A stretch of DNA of 64,000 nt from contig CAMZMU010000027.1 of the NCBI GenBank assembly GCA_947311845.1, forward strand, positions 72,024,184 through 72,088,183, in the 5' to 3' direction. Made by a program: the position numbers and the translations under genes. This document shows, piece after piece, positions 37,160 through 48,103 of the stretch (positions are counted from its first letter, which is position 1; each line of letters opens with the position of its first letter). Source of the stretch: Poa pratensis. Lineage: Eukaryota; Streptophyta; Magnoliopsida; Poales; Poaceae. The notes under the pieces are model-generated. The model did no database searches. It was not told the DNA's origin and saw only the letters and a program-made list of their open reading frames with translations.

Positions 37160-38103
37160 TGAAGATTGAAAGAAGTAGGGCGTCTGGGGCGGCGCCGGCG
37201 GAGATGGTCGGGGCGGTGGTCGGGACGGCATTCCTAGCCAGGCTGCGCTGCATCTGCCCCAGATCTGCGGGCGTGGAGGAAAGCAGCGAGTCTAGGTTCC
37301 CTGCCTAGACCCGCCATCGGTGTGGCCATTGGTGTTCGCATGAGGTGCGTGGGGAGGCGGCGCGGTGCTCGCGTTCGGCCTTGCTGCGGCATCGTCTAGG
37401 CAAAGGCTCGAGACGGCTACCAGTGGGACGACGCGTGTCCGTGGTTCTTCGTTGCCTTGCCTCTTCTACCGGAGGGGGTTGGCCGACGGTGGCGGCGTGG
37501 GGGCCTGCCGATCTGTCCGATAAAGGAGGGCGGTCCTAGGATTCCTTCCGCACGAAGATGAAGATCTGCTGGATGCGAGACCTCGTTGATTTGGCTGGCG
37601 TGTCGAGTTCCGGAAGGCTCCGCCAGCGAACTTCATTGGCGTCTCATGTCTGGAGATCCGTCTGTTACCATCAGGTGGTCTTTGACGATCCATGGTGAAG
37701 TCAGATGCGGAGAATGTCATGAAAGGCGACATATGAGGACTGACGATTGTGTTTTGATTCTTTGTGGTGATGAGGAATTGGCTGGTGAGCTGGGACTTGC
37801 AACAGCGACTGTCAGTGGGGGCGACATCATAAGAGAAGTTCACGGTCTTATCTTGTAGGGTGAAAAGGTCTGGCCTTTATTGGTTGTGCCTGAGAATGGT
37901 CTTGTTGAAGGCATTGTTTTTTCGAGCGAGGACTTTCTGCTGGGTGAAAACCTCAGATCTGTGATCAGGCAACGACGGTGCTTGTAAATGTTTCCTTTTT
38001 GGAGGCGTCACTTTTGGAGGGGTTGGATTTCTGGTCTTGTTTTGGTAGTGTCGCTGCTATAAGGATCTGTTCAGTATAGGTATAGCCGGACTTTTCTTTG
38101 TTA
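37160..38103 (+). repeat. Probable LINE 3'-UTR-like repeat (plus)
   Basis: GC-rich start grading to a T-rich end with gtgaaaacctcagatctgtg and ttggtagtgtcgctgctat, words seen in plant L1 3' UTRs. No domain-bearing ORF. The minus LINE poly(T) begins immediately to the right. Assignment by resemblance only. Confidence 0.3.
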
Positions 38104-38235
38104 TTTTTTTTTTGAAGCGCGACTGTAGGGCCAAAGCCCCACAGCATTTTCTATTTTCACATTACAACGGTATCAAACTGTACATACAAAAAAGAAAACT
38201 AAAAGGAACTTACAAGGAGCTAAAAAGAACAAAAA

Positions 38236-38588
38236 CTAGGGAAGAGCTAACACCCAACCCAACAGCTTGCCACGAAGCTTAATTTTAAACCTATACTGTA
38301 ACAGAGAAATATCATGAACAAAGCCCCCCTTCCACTTAGCAAATGAGGGTCTCTGATTTTCAAAGATGGCACCATTCCTTTGTAGCCAGATGTGTCTCGC
38401 GGCAACAATCAGAACTTCCATGAAGAAAGGCTCGGAAAAACTTCTACGCGCATGATCCATGATTACTTGGATGTCATTGTCCGCAATCCACTCAATCTGC
38501 AAGTAATTCCACACTCGCTGGCTAAAGTTACATGTGAAGAACAAGTGCTTCCGATCTTCATAAACTCTTCCAGGGCATAACACACAAT
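38236..38588 (-). pseudogene. LINE ORF2 C-terminal zf-RVT part
   Basis: From the CACTA insertion point it reads CVLCPGRVYEDRKHLFFTCN and RVWNYLQIEW, the C-x2-C...H-x4-C zinc-binding motif of plant LINE ORF2, and ends at a stop at 38236 after a basic tail (IKLRGKLLGW). Removal of the inserted element and one aat duplicate puts this part in frame with the part ending at 40283. Confidence 0.8.
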
Positions 38589-40279
38589 CACTAGTACAGA
38601 ACGACACATAGGATACCCCTCTATGGAAACGGCAGTAAAAAAACAATAGTCGCGCTCACGAAGGCAACGGTTAAACACGTACACTGGAATGGATTCGCGA
38701 CACATCGGCAACGGTCAAATATATTTAACTGTATCCAATATATTGGTTACGGTTAAAAATATGGAACTGTATGCAACCTTAGTCAGCCCAAAAGGCCCAT
38801 TTATCAAACTGCTATATAAACCAGCGAGCCCTAGGTTTCTCTCATCCTGTGTCTTATCCTCTCAGTCTCTCCCACAGAGCCGCCTCCACCTTCTCTCACT
38901 TATTTCGCTCCGTCCGTCCTGCATCGATCTCGTCGCTGCCGGCCGCCTCCGGTGACATGGCGCCACTCCCTAGTTGGATCGGCGAGCTCCTACAGTGGCG
39001 ACCACTTGTGCCGCCGCATCCTGCTCAGTTCCAGTTTTGCTAGACGCTGGTCGCAGGGTGCCACGCTGGGAGGGGCATCGTGGTTGTCATGCGAGGCGCG
39101 CTGGAGAACCTGCCCGAGATCCGCAGCGAGATCTGCAAATCGCGCTGCTAATCCTCTTTTCCTTGCCGATGCAGGTCTAAGCCAATAACAGTCTACTGAG
39201 CGCCCCGGCCCCCGCCTTAGCCTCCCACGGAAGCGAGCACTGCGTCCTTCGTCAGCCGGTCGCCGGCCGCTCTCTGCCGCCTGCCCCAGCCGCCGAGGAT
39301 TCGATCCTCACCACTCTCGGACTTGGTAATCTACGCCCACCCTCTAGTCCACTCCAATTTATGATTTTTTTATGGTGATTTCCAGCATGAGGAGTAAAGC
39401 CGCTGTATCAAATTACTTAGATCCGTGTGGTTTCTTAGTTCACTGTCTGCTACGGATCAAGAAATTATTCCTTAGTCTATTTCCTTTTCCTTGCCGCTGC
39501 TGGTCTCGATTTTTCTATGCGCACATGGCGCAGCTGCTTCTTTTCTCTCCAGTTTGTTCCTGCTGCTTCTCTGTTCACACGTGATGTTGCTTGTTCACCC
39601 TCCAATTAATTATGGGTATAGTTTATTCTCACCCGTAGCTAATTAGTTGATTTTCAGTAAAATTCCAGGAAAGAAATATCTACTTCCAGTAAACTTCCAG
39701 GAAAGAAATATCTTTTGTTCTCATTATACAAGCTTATGTGGTCAACGATTTTTGGTTTTCTAATTTCAGCTACCTGTCATCCGTGAAATTCGTTGCTCTT
39801 ACTCGTGCAAATTATAGCTGCAAATTAGTCTAACTATACTTCGTTTTTATCGTATTTCTTTCCCAGATGCTCACTCAAGAGGAGAAGGAATTCGAGTAGG
39901 ACTTCAGATCTACCAGAAGTAGTCTGATACGTTGAGTCTGGTTTTGGCATTTTTTTTAGTTTCTGCGAGAGGACAACATACGTGTATTATATGAACCGTA
40001 TCTTGTGTATTTGACCTATTTATGTTGGACAAAAATATATTAAATATGTCTCTTGATTTGTATCATGTACGGAGATAGTAAAGACGATATGGCTTCCGCT
40101 ACCGGTGGTGGCCGGTTGCCTGTCTTTTTTTTAATATTTATGTTTCACATCGGAAATGGTTATAGTAATCCGTTGGCTTTGTGTCGTTCCACATCAGTGT
40201 CGGAAGCGGGGCACCGGATGCTTTCTCCGTTGCCATAGAAGGTTTGCCCCCGTTGCCATAGTGTCGCTCTGTACTAGTG
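38589..40279. mobile_element. Non-autonomous CACTA-type transposon (1691 bp) with gene-like cargo
   Basis: The termini are CACTAGTACAGAACGACAC (left) and the inverted complement of CACTAGTACAGAGCGACAC (right). A 3-bp TSD aat lies at 38586-38588 and 40280-40282. ggcaacgg/ccgttgcc motifs repeat near both ends, as in CACTA subterminal regions. The interior has no transposase. Instead it holds a TATA box, a CT-rich leader, a GC-rich exon-like segment (38830-39180) and several GT/AG-like boundaries. Confidence 0.85.
38813..38820 (+). promoter_or_regulatory. TATA box inside the CACTA-type element
   Basis: tatataaa is followed by agcgagccctaggtttctctc and CT-rich leader sequence typical of plant 5' UTRs. 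An ATG at 38957 opens a short GC-rich frame that is not recognisable as a protein. Suggests captured gene sequence. Confidence 0.4.
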
Positions 40280-40282
40280 AAT

Positions 40283-42105
40283 GTGTGTCATCCGTATCAT
40301 TCCAATGGCGCCTTTTAAGTAGATCTCGTGTATTTAACCTGTCTCTGAGCAGCAACCAAGCAAAAACTTTAAATGTCATCGTACATGCTGAGTCCCAAAT
40401 CCACTGAAAGGCATTAGGGGCCGAGATGTGAGCATGAGCTTTAGCATAGAACTGGGCCGATGTGTATTTCACACCCCACGAATAGGTCCAAACATCATTC
40501 TCAGTGGATACTGGATTCTCCTGTAAAATAACCTGCAGCTGCAAGTATTCCTCATACGCTGCCCTGGACAATGGCAGTTGAAATAGCGATGATAGGTCTT
40601 CGGTTTGAAAAACTTGCGCCACCGAGATACAGTCATCCATCACATAAGAAAATAACCTCGCGAACCTGAGCTTCAGAGGTTGTGTAGAATTCTGCAGATT
40701 CCACTTATCTAACCAGAACAACATAGTGTCTCCTTTCCCTTGAGCAGCTACTGCCACAGCTCGAAAATTATCAACTAATTTCAGAACATCCCTCCACCAA
40801 AAGGAACCCTGCATATTTTCAGCATGTGGCACCTTCAGCTGATAATAGGCATTCCAAACTAGGTGGACCCATGGAACATCTGCTTTGTTGTAAAACTTGT
40901 CCAGAAACTTGATAAGAAGAGCATCATTTTTCTTCTGGAAGTTTACCACGCCAAGACCACCACATTTTTTCGGCAAGCACACCAGCTCCCAAGCAGCCAA
41001 AGACCTACTAGGTGCCTCTGAATCTCCATATGTCCTTCACAAGCATTGCCGAAGAATCCTATCCAATTGGTTGGTGAGACCAGGACACAATTGAAGCGAG
41101 CACAAAAAATGTAACGGCATTGAAGACAGTGCCGAGTTGATTAACTGAAGCCGAGCCCCCTGAGCAAGAAAGCATGAACTAGAAGACAATCTTCTTTCTA
41201 GATTGCACACTAGAGGGAGTAGATCACAGATACGTGGCCTGGTAGTACCCAAGGGTAATCCTAAATATGTAAACGGCAAGGTACCAACCTGACAGCCAAA
41301 TTCAGCCGCTAGCAAAGCCATACTTGCATCATCAACATTGATAGGAAGCATCAGAGACTTATCATAGTTAATTCTCAGACCAGTGGACAACGTAAACTTC
41401 CCCAAAGCTTTCTTGAGATTAGCCAGTTGCACCCTTTCAGCTGGTATTATCAGTAAAGTATCATCGGCATACTGTATAATTGGAAACTTTTCATCATAGG
41501 TGTCAATCGGTCTGCTAATAAGGCCTTGATCCATCAGCTCATTCACCACGGCTTGCAACAATTCTGATCCAAGAACATACAAAAGAGGAGAAAGAGGGTC
41601 CCCCTGCCGAACTCCCCCTTACACACAATTTTTTTACCTGGGATTCCATTTAGCAAGATAGATGATGTGCCTGTAGACAAAATTTCCTTGACCCAACTTA
41701 TCCATCTGGCGTCAAACCCCATAGCTTCCAGAATCTGAATTATAGCCTCGTGCTCGATAGTATCAAATGCCTTAGCAAAGTCCAATTTAATAATCACAAT
41801 TGGCTTTTTAGACGCATGACATTGATAGATGTACTCAAATGCCCATGCAATACAATCTTGGATGGATCTTCCCTTGATGAACCCATATTGGTTTTTACTC
41901 ACGCACTGTAAAATTTTGCCTTGTAATCTATTTGCAGCCAGCTTTGTTAAAAATTTAAGACAGACATTGGTCAAAGATATAGGTCTAAAATCGTTGACAT
42001 GAACTGGAACTGCCACTTTCGGCACCAAGGTGATATAAGACCCATTAATATTTTCTAACTTGATCCGTCCACTATGAAAATCCTCAGCCAGATTGTTCTT
42101 TCTTT
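40283..42105 (-). pseudogene. LINE ORF2: reverse transcriptase and following region
   Basis: RT motifs in order: ITLVPKV, VNDFRPISLTNVCLKFLTKL, QYGFIKGRSIQDC, VIIKLDFAKAFDTIEHEA, then after a one-base change near 41620 the catalytic IIQYADDTLLI, TGLRINYDKS and PFTYLGLPLG. The C-terminal domain continues (WELVCLPKKCGGLGVVNFQ, FWLDKW, VFAWLLLRDRLNTRDLLKRR) through a second frame change near 41040, until the CACTA-type insertion. YADD is intact. 5' truncated, so no endonuclease. Confidence 0.82.
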
Positions 42106-42213
42106 TTTCGGTTGTGTGGATCCGTAATGCTATTAGGATAATGCGTTGTTGCACAAGTTGGGTGTAATTGGTATCTCCAGGATATTAAGATATACTCTTT
42201 ATCTTAAAAAAAG
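42106..42213 (+). repeat. LINE 3' tail in plus orientation, head-to-head with the minus LINE
   Basis: ggttgtgtggatccgtaatg, then gggtgtaattggtatctcc, then tatactctttatcttaaaaaaa resembles the 3' end of plant L1 elements. Its direction is opposite to the RT fragment that starts right beside it. Confidence 0.45.
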
Positions 42214-42544
42214 GTAAAAAGTTTTTTCAGTTATATATTTCATAGGGGATAGTGCCCTCGGCCAAATCTGCATCAGTCCGCGCCTCGATGGATGCTACCG
42301 CATAATACACTATATTAAAGTTGGCTAGTTTCTCATAGTCTCAACGCTTTAGATACTGTAGATCCATGATCAACTCTTCCTCTTCGTTATCTCGTTGTGT
42401 GACGCGTAATCCTTTCTTTCATTCACTTGGTCGTTCGCATTTCCTCTTCATTCTTTTTCCGGTCGACCTACCGGTTACTATGGACCAGGTCCCCGTGACT
42501 AGGTTTCCTATGTTGTTGTTACGCGGTTCATAGTTACAGAAAGA
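42214..42544. other. Intergenic, no feature seen
   Basis: Short stretch between the LINE tail and the retroposon TSD. No ORF or repeat recognised. Confidence 0.4.
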
Positions 42545-42555
42545 GAGATCGATCC

Positions 42556-43254
42556 GGACACGGACGGAAAGAAAGAGGCGGCGACTAGGGTTGCGGCGCC
42601 ATCTACATCTTCATCTTCATCGTCGTCATCGTCTAAGAATTGACGGGTCCACACCTGCTCTAGATGCCGCTCTGGCACTAGAAGGGGTGGGGACCTCGGA
42701 CCTGCGCAGGGCGCTATACTAGGGTCCATAATGTTAGAGTTTGGTTTTGGTTCTTGTCTTCTTCGTCAATGGAGGTGGCATTGTCTGCAATAAGTTATCT
42801 TCCGCGCTTCGTTCGTCGGCGAGATCTTCTTCCCGATGTCAATGGTGGCTTTAGAAGATTAAGTTTTTCTAGGTATGGTTCTTCAGATCTTGCTTCTCCA
42901 GATCAATCTTGGATTGTTTCTCATGGTTGCCGCGAGGAGGTTTGTCCTCGCATTATCTATCCCGGCTACTACATCTTCGGCAATGGTGATTCGTTCACTC
43001 GGCTCCCAACGACGTCGAGAAAGTGGTTCGGCGAATTAAAAAGGGAGAACCTTCGTTGGTATTCACAGGTTTGTGGTTTGGAGTTTTCGGCGCTGTTCTA
43101 TGGCTGCCTTCAAAAAAGTACAAGATTGTGTCATGGAGAAACAAAAGGCTTGAAGATCTGATAGATTTGCTCGTCTTTCTTAGTATTGTCTTTGTAATCG
43201 ATGTAATCGTGTACTCTTTGTTGGTTTAATATATATGGTAAAATTAAAAAAAAA
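42556..43254 (+). mobile_element. Short non-autonomous retroposon (699 bp) with poly(A) and 11-bp TSD
   Basis: agagatcgatc is present at 42545-42555 and 43255-43265. The insert ends with a run of A (43246-43254) preceded by a tgtaatcgatgtaatcgtg-type LINE 3' UTR. The first part (gcggcgactagggttgcggc, catcttcatcttcatcg) looks like a LINE 5' UTR. An open frame of 135 residues (42754-43161) has no recognised domain. This may be a deletion derivative joining 5' and 3' ends of a LINE. Confidence 0.65.
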
Positions 43255-43540
43255 AGAGATCGATCTGAGTATCACAAGGTTAATTTGTGATGTGTGTGTA
43301 TACAATGAAGTTGTAGATTCGAATGAACCAGCAAGTGTTCTGGACAAACAAGGGACCCGGTACAAAGCAAGAATAGCAATTCGTAAGTGATATTTTTTCT
43401 TGTAAATTTGGTCCGTGTTTTCTAGATTTGACATAGGAAAGGCTAGAAAGTGTTATATTTCGACACAGAGGGAGTATATCGCAGTGATAAGAGCAAATAG
43501 CCTGCATGCAGCAACATGCAGAGCATGAAATGGTAATATA

Positions 43541-43814
43541 TACTCTCTTCGTTTCTTGATATAATATGACTAGGCTTTTAAGAAAAACTTTAAAATATAA
43601 GGTGCATTATGATTCATAAACAATTTTAACCATAAAAAAGGAGTCACAATCTGGAATGGAGGGATTTGACGGATTGTTTTCAGTTTATGGCTAATAGGGA
43701 CTCCTATCTCTTGATTTTCATAGGAGAAAATTAGTCCACCACATGCAGAATACTGAGGTCTTACTATATGTGTCAAAACCTTAGGCACCTTATATCAAAA
43801 AATAGAGGGACTAT
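43541..43814. mobile_element. Stowaway-like MITE with degenerate termini
   Basis: Left tactctcttcgtttcttgat and right atatcaaaaaatagagggacta are imperfect inverted repeats. ccataaaaaaggagtcac and gggactcctatctc also pair partly. No ORF. Confidence 0.5.
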
Positions 43815-45521
43815 AACATTTCTATACATGCACCCCCTCCGACAGACCAACACACACCAACATTTACAAAGTGAGGTGAGATCTAGCTATTTAAACTACA
43901 AGATATGTAATTAACACCTCCATCATCCTTAGTTTGACCAGGAAAATCTCGAGAAATGAGACATTGCTTTTGCTAGAGATCAGAAGGGCTAAGTACCTCC
44001 AAAGTGGGGAGCTATGCGTGACTCATAGGCGAGGGGGGAGGGGTTTCAAACAAGAAACTTCTAAATTGACTTGTGGCTTGGTCGACCATTCTTTTTGACC
44101 GTCTTCTTCGACCCTAATGTGACTTTTGTTCTATAGGTCCAAGACCGTTGATGCGGTGGATTATTGTCTGCTTTTTAGGAATTTCTCGGGGCTAGCCGTA
44201 TTGTTAGTGCTACCGAGTGTGTGGTCTTTGGTTCGTGCATATATAAAAATTGTATGTTGCTCCTTTTCCTTGATGATTCAACGTTAAAGCCATGTTCAAA
44301 CAACATTTCTTGAAAGTTATAAGTTTCTTCGCAAAAACTTTTCCTTATTTGCATATTTGGTATTTTATTGTTCCTTAATTTATTGGAGAATTGGATGATT
44401 GATGAGGTGAAAAAGGCTAAATTAAAATTTCTCATTTTAATTTCTTTTGGAGTTTGAGAACTAGCAGAGTTAGAATCAGCCGTATACCCCTGCACACCAG
44501 GCAACAAAAACTATTGACAGCTAGATCAAACAACAACAATGTTCAGTGACACTATGACAAAAAATATACCATAAAGCAGAGCACCTGCAGCAACCAGATC
44601 AACACACAGACGTAGTACCAACTGTAGCAGCGAGCAGATCAATGGTTCACTGCCAGAAGTAGCTAGCAGATCGCGGGCCGCACAACCATCCTAGTAGCGA
44701 GCAGATCAAAGCACAACAAACAATTCACAAGCAACCAGATCAAGCGCAGGAAAGCCAGAGCCAAATAAAAGATACAGATCGGATTAGTGGACCTTGCTGC
44801 TTCTCATGTCGCTGCTATTGTTCTTGTTTGCATTTCTTTATGAGTAGCTCGTTTTGATGGAGACACATGATCGAGGACAATGATGGTCTCGATGCGGGGT
44901 GTGGGGGTTGATGGACCTTGTGTTGATCCTTGATGTCTTCTTACCTTCATGCAGTATGATTTGCATGTTCCGAAGAGGTAGGCTAGGCCACATTCATGGA
45001 AGTTGATCGTTGTGTCGTGGCAGATGGTCTCCCGTTGGGCACCGGAGATGAAGGGACTATATATTGCTTCTCATGTCATGTCTATTCTTCGTGGTTATAT
45101 TTCCAATGAGTAGCTTCCGTGTATGTCGATTTTTTTCCTAAATTGATATTTAATGCAAATATCTAACATCAGTGAAGATGACCAAAACTAATGATTAGTA
45201 GTTAAGCACCACAGAATGAGAAAAAATTGAACATACAATGATGAAATCAAGATAAATGTGTTTTCCACGATATATATTAGCCTCGGTAATGTCTGGCCAA
45301 AGCCATTACTCAAGATTTTCCTTACCCAATTTAGGAGGAGGGAGATGATCACCGTCTTGGAGTTTAACATAGCTTGGGCTTGGATGTGGCTAACCCCCAT
45401 TTTTGTTCTTTGGGCGTTGTTGTTCTTGCCATGCTTTCTAGCCTAATCACATTGCAAATTTGCAATGTGTAACCGCATCATCGATGGCGGACTCGATGTA
45501 AACATCTACTTTTCTTTCTAA
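43815..45521. other. Intergenic, includes a short repeated motif
   Basis: No supported gene. agcaaccagatcaa or agcgagcagatcaa occurs at 44589, 44629, 44697 and 44730, with a degenerate one at 44661. The right end abuts the Helitron. Confidence 0.4.
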
Positions 45522-45532
45522 CTAGCAAGGTG

Positions 45533-45552
45533 GCCCTCGCAAATGCGAGGGC
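45533..45552 (-). other. 3' terminal hairpin of the Helitron
   Basis: gccctcgc and gcgagggc pair perfectly (8 bp) around an aaat loop, seven bases from the terminal CTAG. Confidence 0.85.
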
Positions 45553-47450
45553 ATGAGTGTTTAGCATGTTGATTTTTTTTAAAAAGGTGATGCTTTCAAA
45601 GATTCAAAAAAAATGGAATATGAAATCTAGAATTTTTCAGCTAGTGTAGATGTAATGTTAGATAAGACATGACATTTATTTTAAATCAGTTTTTTTGTGA
45701 GGGTTACTCAGCATCACTTTAGTTTGTGGATCGATTCTGTCACAGATGGCATGCCACATATTCTGTCTTTTAAAAGTAAGTAGTGATATATTGATGACTT
45801 TCTTCCTAGCGCTTCAATAAAGGTGTTCTAAAAGTAACTATTGTACGATGTAAAAATGAACACACACTTACTTCGCCGACACACAATTTCAACCTCTTAA
45901 TCAAAAATCAATTTGTTGCATGTCTTATCACCGGCAGTCTTCATAATACGATTGCACCGCCAAATTATCCACAACCGGTTATAATCATTCATAATAGCAT
46001 TGCCACACTGCCCAATACTTTAGATAATTAAGTTGTTGGTTTAAAGATAAAAATCTTGATTGCAGTGACACATACACTATAATCTTTAAAAAGCATGGTC
46101 GACAAAAAAAAATTAATTATATTATGGAAACTATATATGTACTCATGAAGTCATCACCAAAGATACTTATTATCTTAAATTTATATCCAACGTAAGTTAT
46201 GTTTTATTTTATTGCGAATATTTTTTGGTTAGTGGATTATTCTCATTTGAACGCATGTATAGGCGTTGATACTTCACATTAACCAAGTGTTAGATACAAT
46301 TAATGTATTGGTAACTCATTTTTGTCCAAATTTAGATCCAAATAAAGTCACCTTTTACACCTGATATCTTTTGGCTGACACCAAGTATGACATTAGGTTA
46401 CAATTCTACGATCAAGCACAACTACTCTATGCCTGCAAGATGATGAAACGCTCGTTGCAGGCATTGGGATTGTGTAGTGATAAAAGGAATTCAAAAGCGA
46501 GAGGGACTTTATTTTCTTAGACATTCTGCAAACTATAGATATATCCGTTTGCACATGATGCCTTTGAAAATCTTGCATATTTTAATCATAACCGCTAAAG
46601 CCTTTTATAGCGATATATAAATTTGAATTATTACCGTCACATAGAGATTTAGCTGTCAAAAATTTCAAATGTTGTGGATTACCTTGGTTTCTCGAATAGA
46701 CCTGCATCAATATTTTGTAAGACATACAACTCTGGTAGTTTCAAAAAAAAAAACATGAAGCATGTACTCTGTCGAGTTTGAAATTTTCATTTTATATTAG
46801 ATATCCGTTATGCCGAGAAAAATCATTCAACAACTTAGTTTGTTTTAGCACTATTTTCGTTTTTAGATATTGGTGGAATGGTGGTGCCTAGAAAAGGCTA
46901 TTTAGAAAACTATATGTTGTAAAACTAAGGATTTTTTGTTAGCAAATCTAAGCTCGTGACTTCATGTAGATCTGCAATTCGTATCTGAGTATAAGCTGTA
47001 AGAAATGGAGCATGAAAAGATATCATGAAACAACTTATTACACTTTGAAATAAAATTTTGCGCCAAAAAAGCTTTCTCTCTTAACTAATACAGTTAAATT
47101 AAATGCATCAATGGGGCTATGTTCATGAAGCCACGATCAGTACGTACCTGATCGATTCAAATTGGCTCATGTATATGTGTATGCTGCATGCCTGCTTCCG
47201 GCAAAGATCAATTAATTCATCATGCAGGGGATCCACGATTTATGTAGGCGTGATGCTTACCGGCCGAACAACGACGATGGCCACGATAGGATGGCTGCCT
47301 TTTACCGACATGAGTTTTGGCGAAAGACGTGCATCCTAATTTTTTTTCTTCCATGAAGGTCGAACGTGATCAATTATGACTCTTTTGTACACGATAGGAC
47401 CTGTTTGTTTCTACGTGCCAACGTTGTACCTTTTTGTACAACCTATGGTT

Positions 47451-47708
47451 ACGCAATTAATTATGTTTCATTAAATCAGAACAACTGATTTTAGATCTAA
47501 CTGTTAAAAATAATTTAGATGATGTGGATTAACGTGGTGTCTCGAAACACTAACTCATTTTGCTTTTAGTATATAATTACGCAATTAATTATGTTTCATT
47601 AAATCAGAACCACTGATTTTAGATCTAACTGTTAAAAATAATTTAGATGATGTAGATTAACGTGGTGTCTCGAAACACTAACTCATTTTGCTTTTAGTAT
47701 ATAATAGA
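47451..47708 (-). repeat. Tandem duplication of the Helitron 5' end
   Basis: Two copies of a 128-bp unit (47451-47578 and 47579-47706) differ at only a few bases (cagaacaactg/cagaaccactg, gatgtggatt/gatgtagatt). Each ends in the tttagtatataat terminus. Confidence 0.85.
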
Positions 47709-48103
47709 TAGAATAGAAAAGATAGATGCAATGGACACGCCATGATTTTGCGTGTTCGCTCAAAAAATTCAAACTCTTGTTCATCTCTTGGAATTTTTTT
47801 TTTAAAGTCAAACAATTCGGAAAGATGAACATCAGTTTTACACGGGTGACCACTTAATAACAGTGGGCAAACGACCAATACTCGGGATATTCGATTATCA
47901 TGTAGTGAATGAAAGGCCCATATACATGTCTCAGATGTGCCGGGAAAAAACTCTAAAAACAACAAGTTTGTTTCTGCCAGTCAGACGCCTCGTGCATCCA
48001 AAAGAAACGTATTACTAGTAAATTTCTGCAGCGGGTTAATAAACTCAACAATTACCAGAACGAAGTATCCATGTTAGCACTATTGCACCAACTACTAGGT
48101 ATA
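47709..48103. other. Intergenic between Helitron and pseudogene
   Basis: No supported gene. A 95-residue minus frame here has no recognisable domain. Confidence 0.4.

Larger units (their letters stand above)
38104..42105 (-). mobile_element. L1-type LINE fragment (minus), split by a CACTA-type element
   Basis: Poly(T) at 38105-38113 is the element's 3' poly(A). RT lies at 42105-41040, C-terminal sequence to 40283, and the zinc-binding end at 38236-38585. The two coding parts are separated by 1.69 kb of inserted DNA with a 3-bp TSD. ORF1 and the endonuclease are missing (5' truncation near 42105). Confidence 0.8.
45522..47708 (-). mobile_element. Non-autonomous Helitron (about 2.19 kb)
   Basis: Read on the minus strand it starts TCTATTATATACTAAAAG (5' end at 47708) and ends with a GC hairpin, seven bases and CTAG (3' end at 45522). 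The host bases are A before TC and T after CTAG, the expected A/T insertion site. The interior is AT-rich with no Rep/Helicase ORF and no recognisable captured exon. The 5' terminal region is tandemly duplicated. Confidence 0.8.

Noticed and set aside
47678..47965. 95-residue minus-strand open frame
   Set aside because: No domain; it overlaps the Helitron 5' end and AT-rich spacer.
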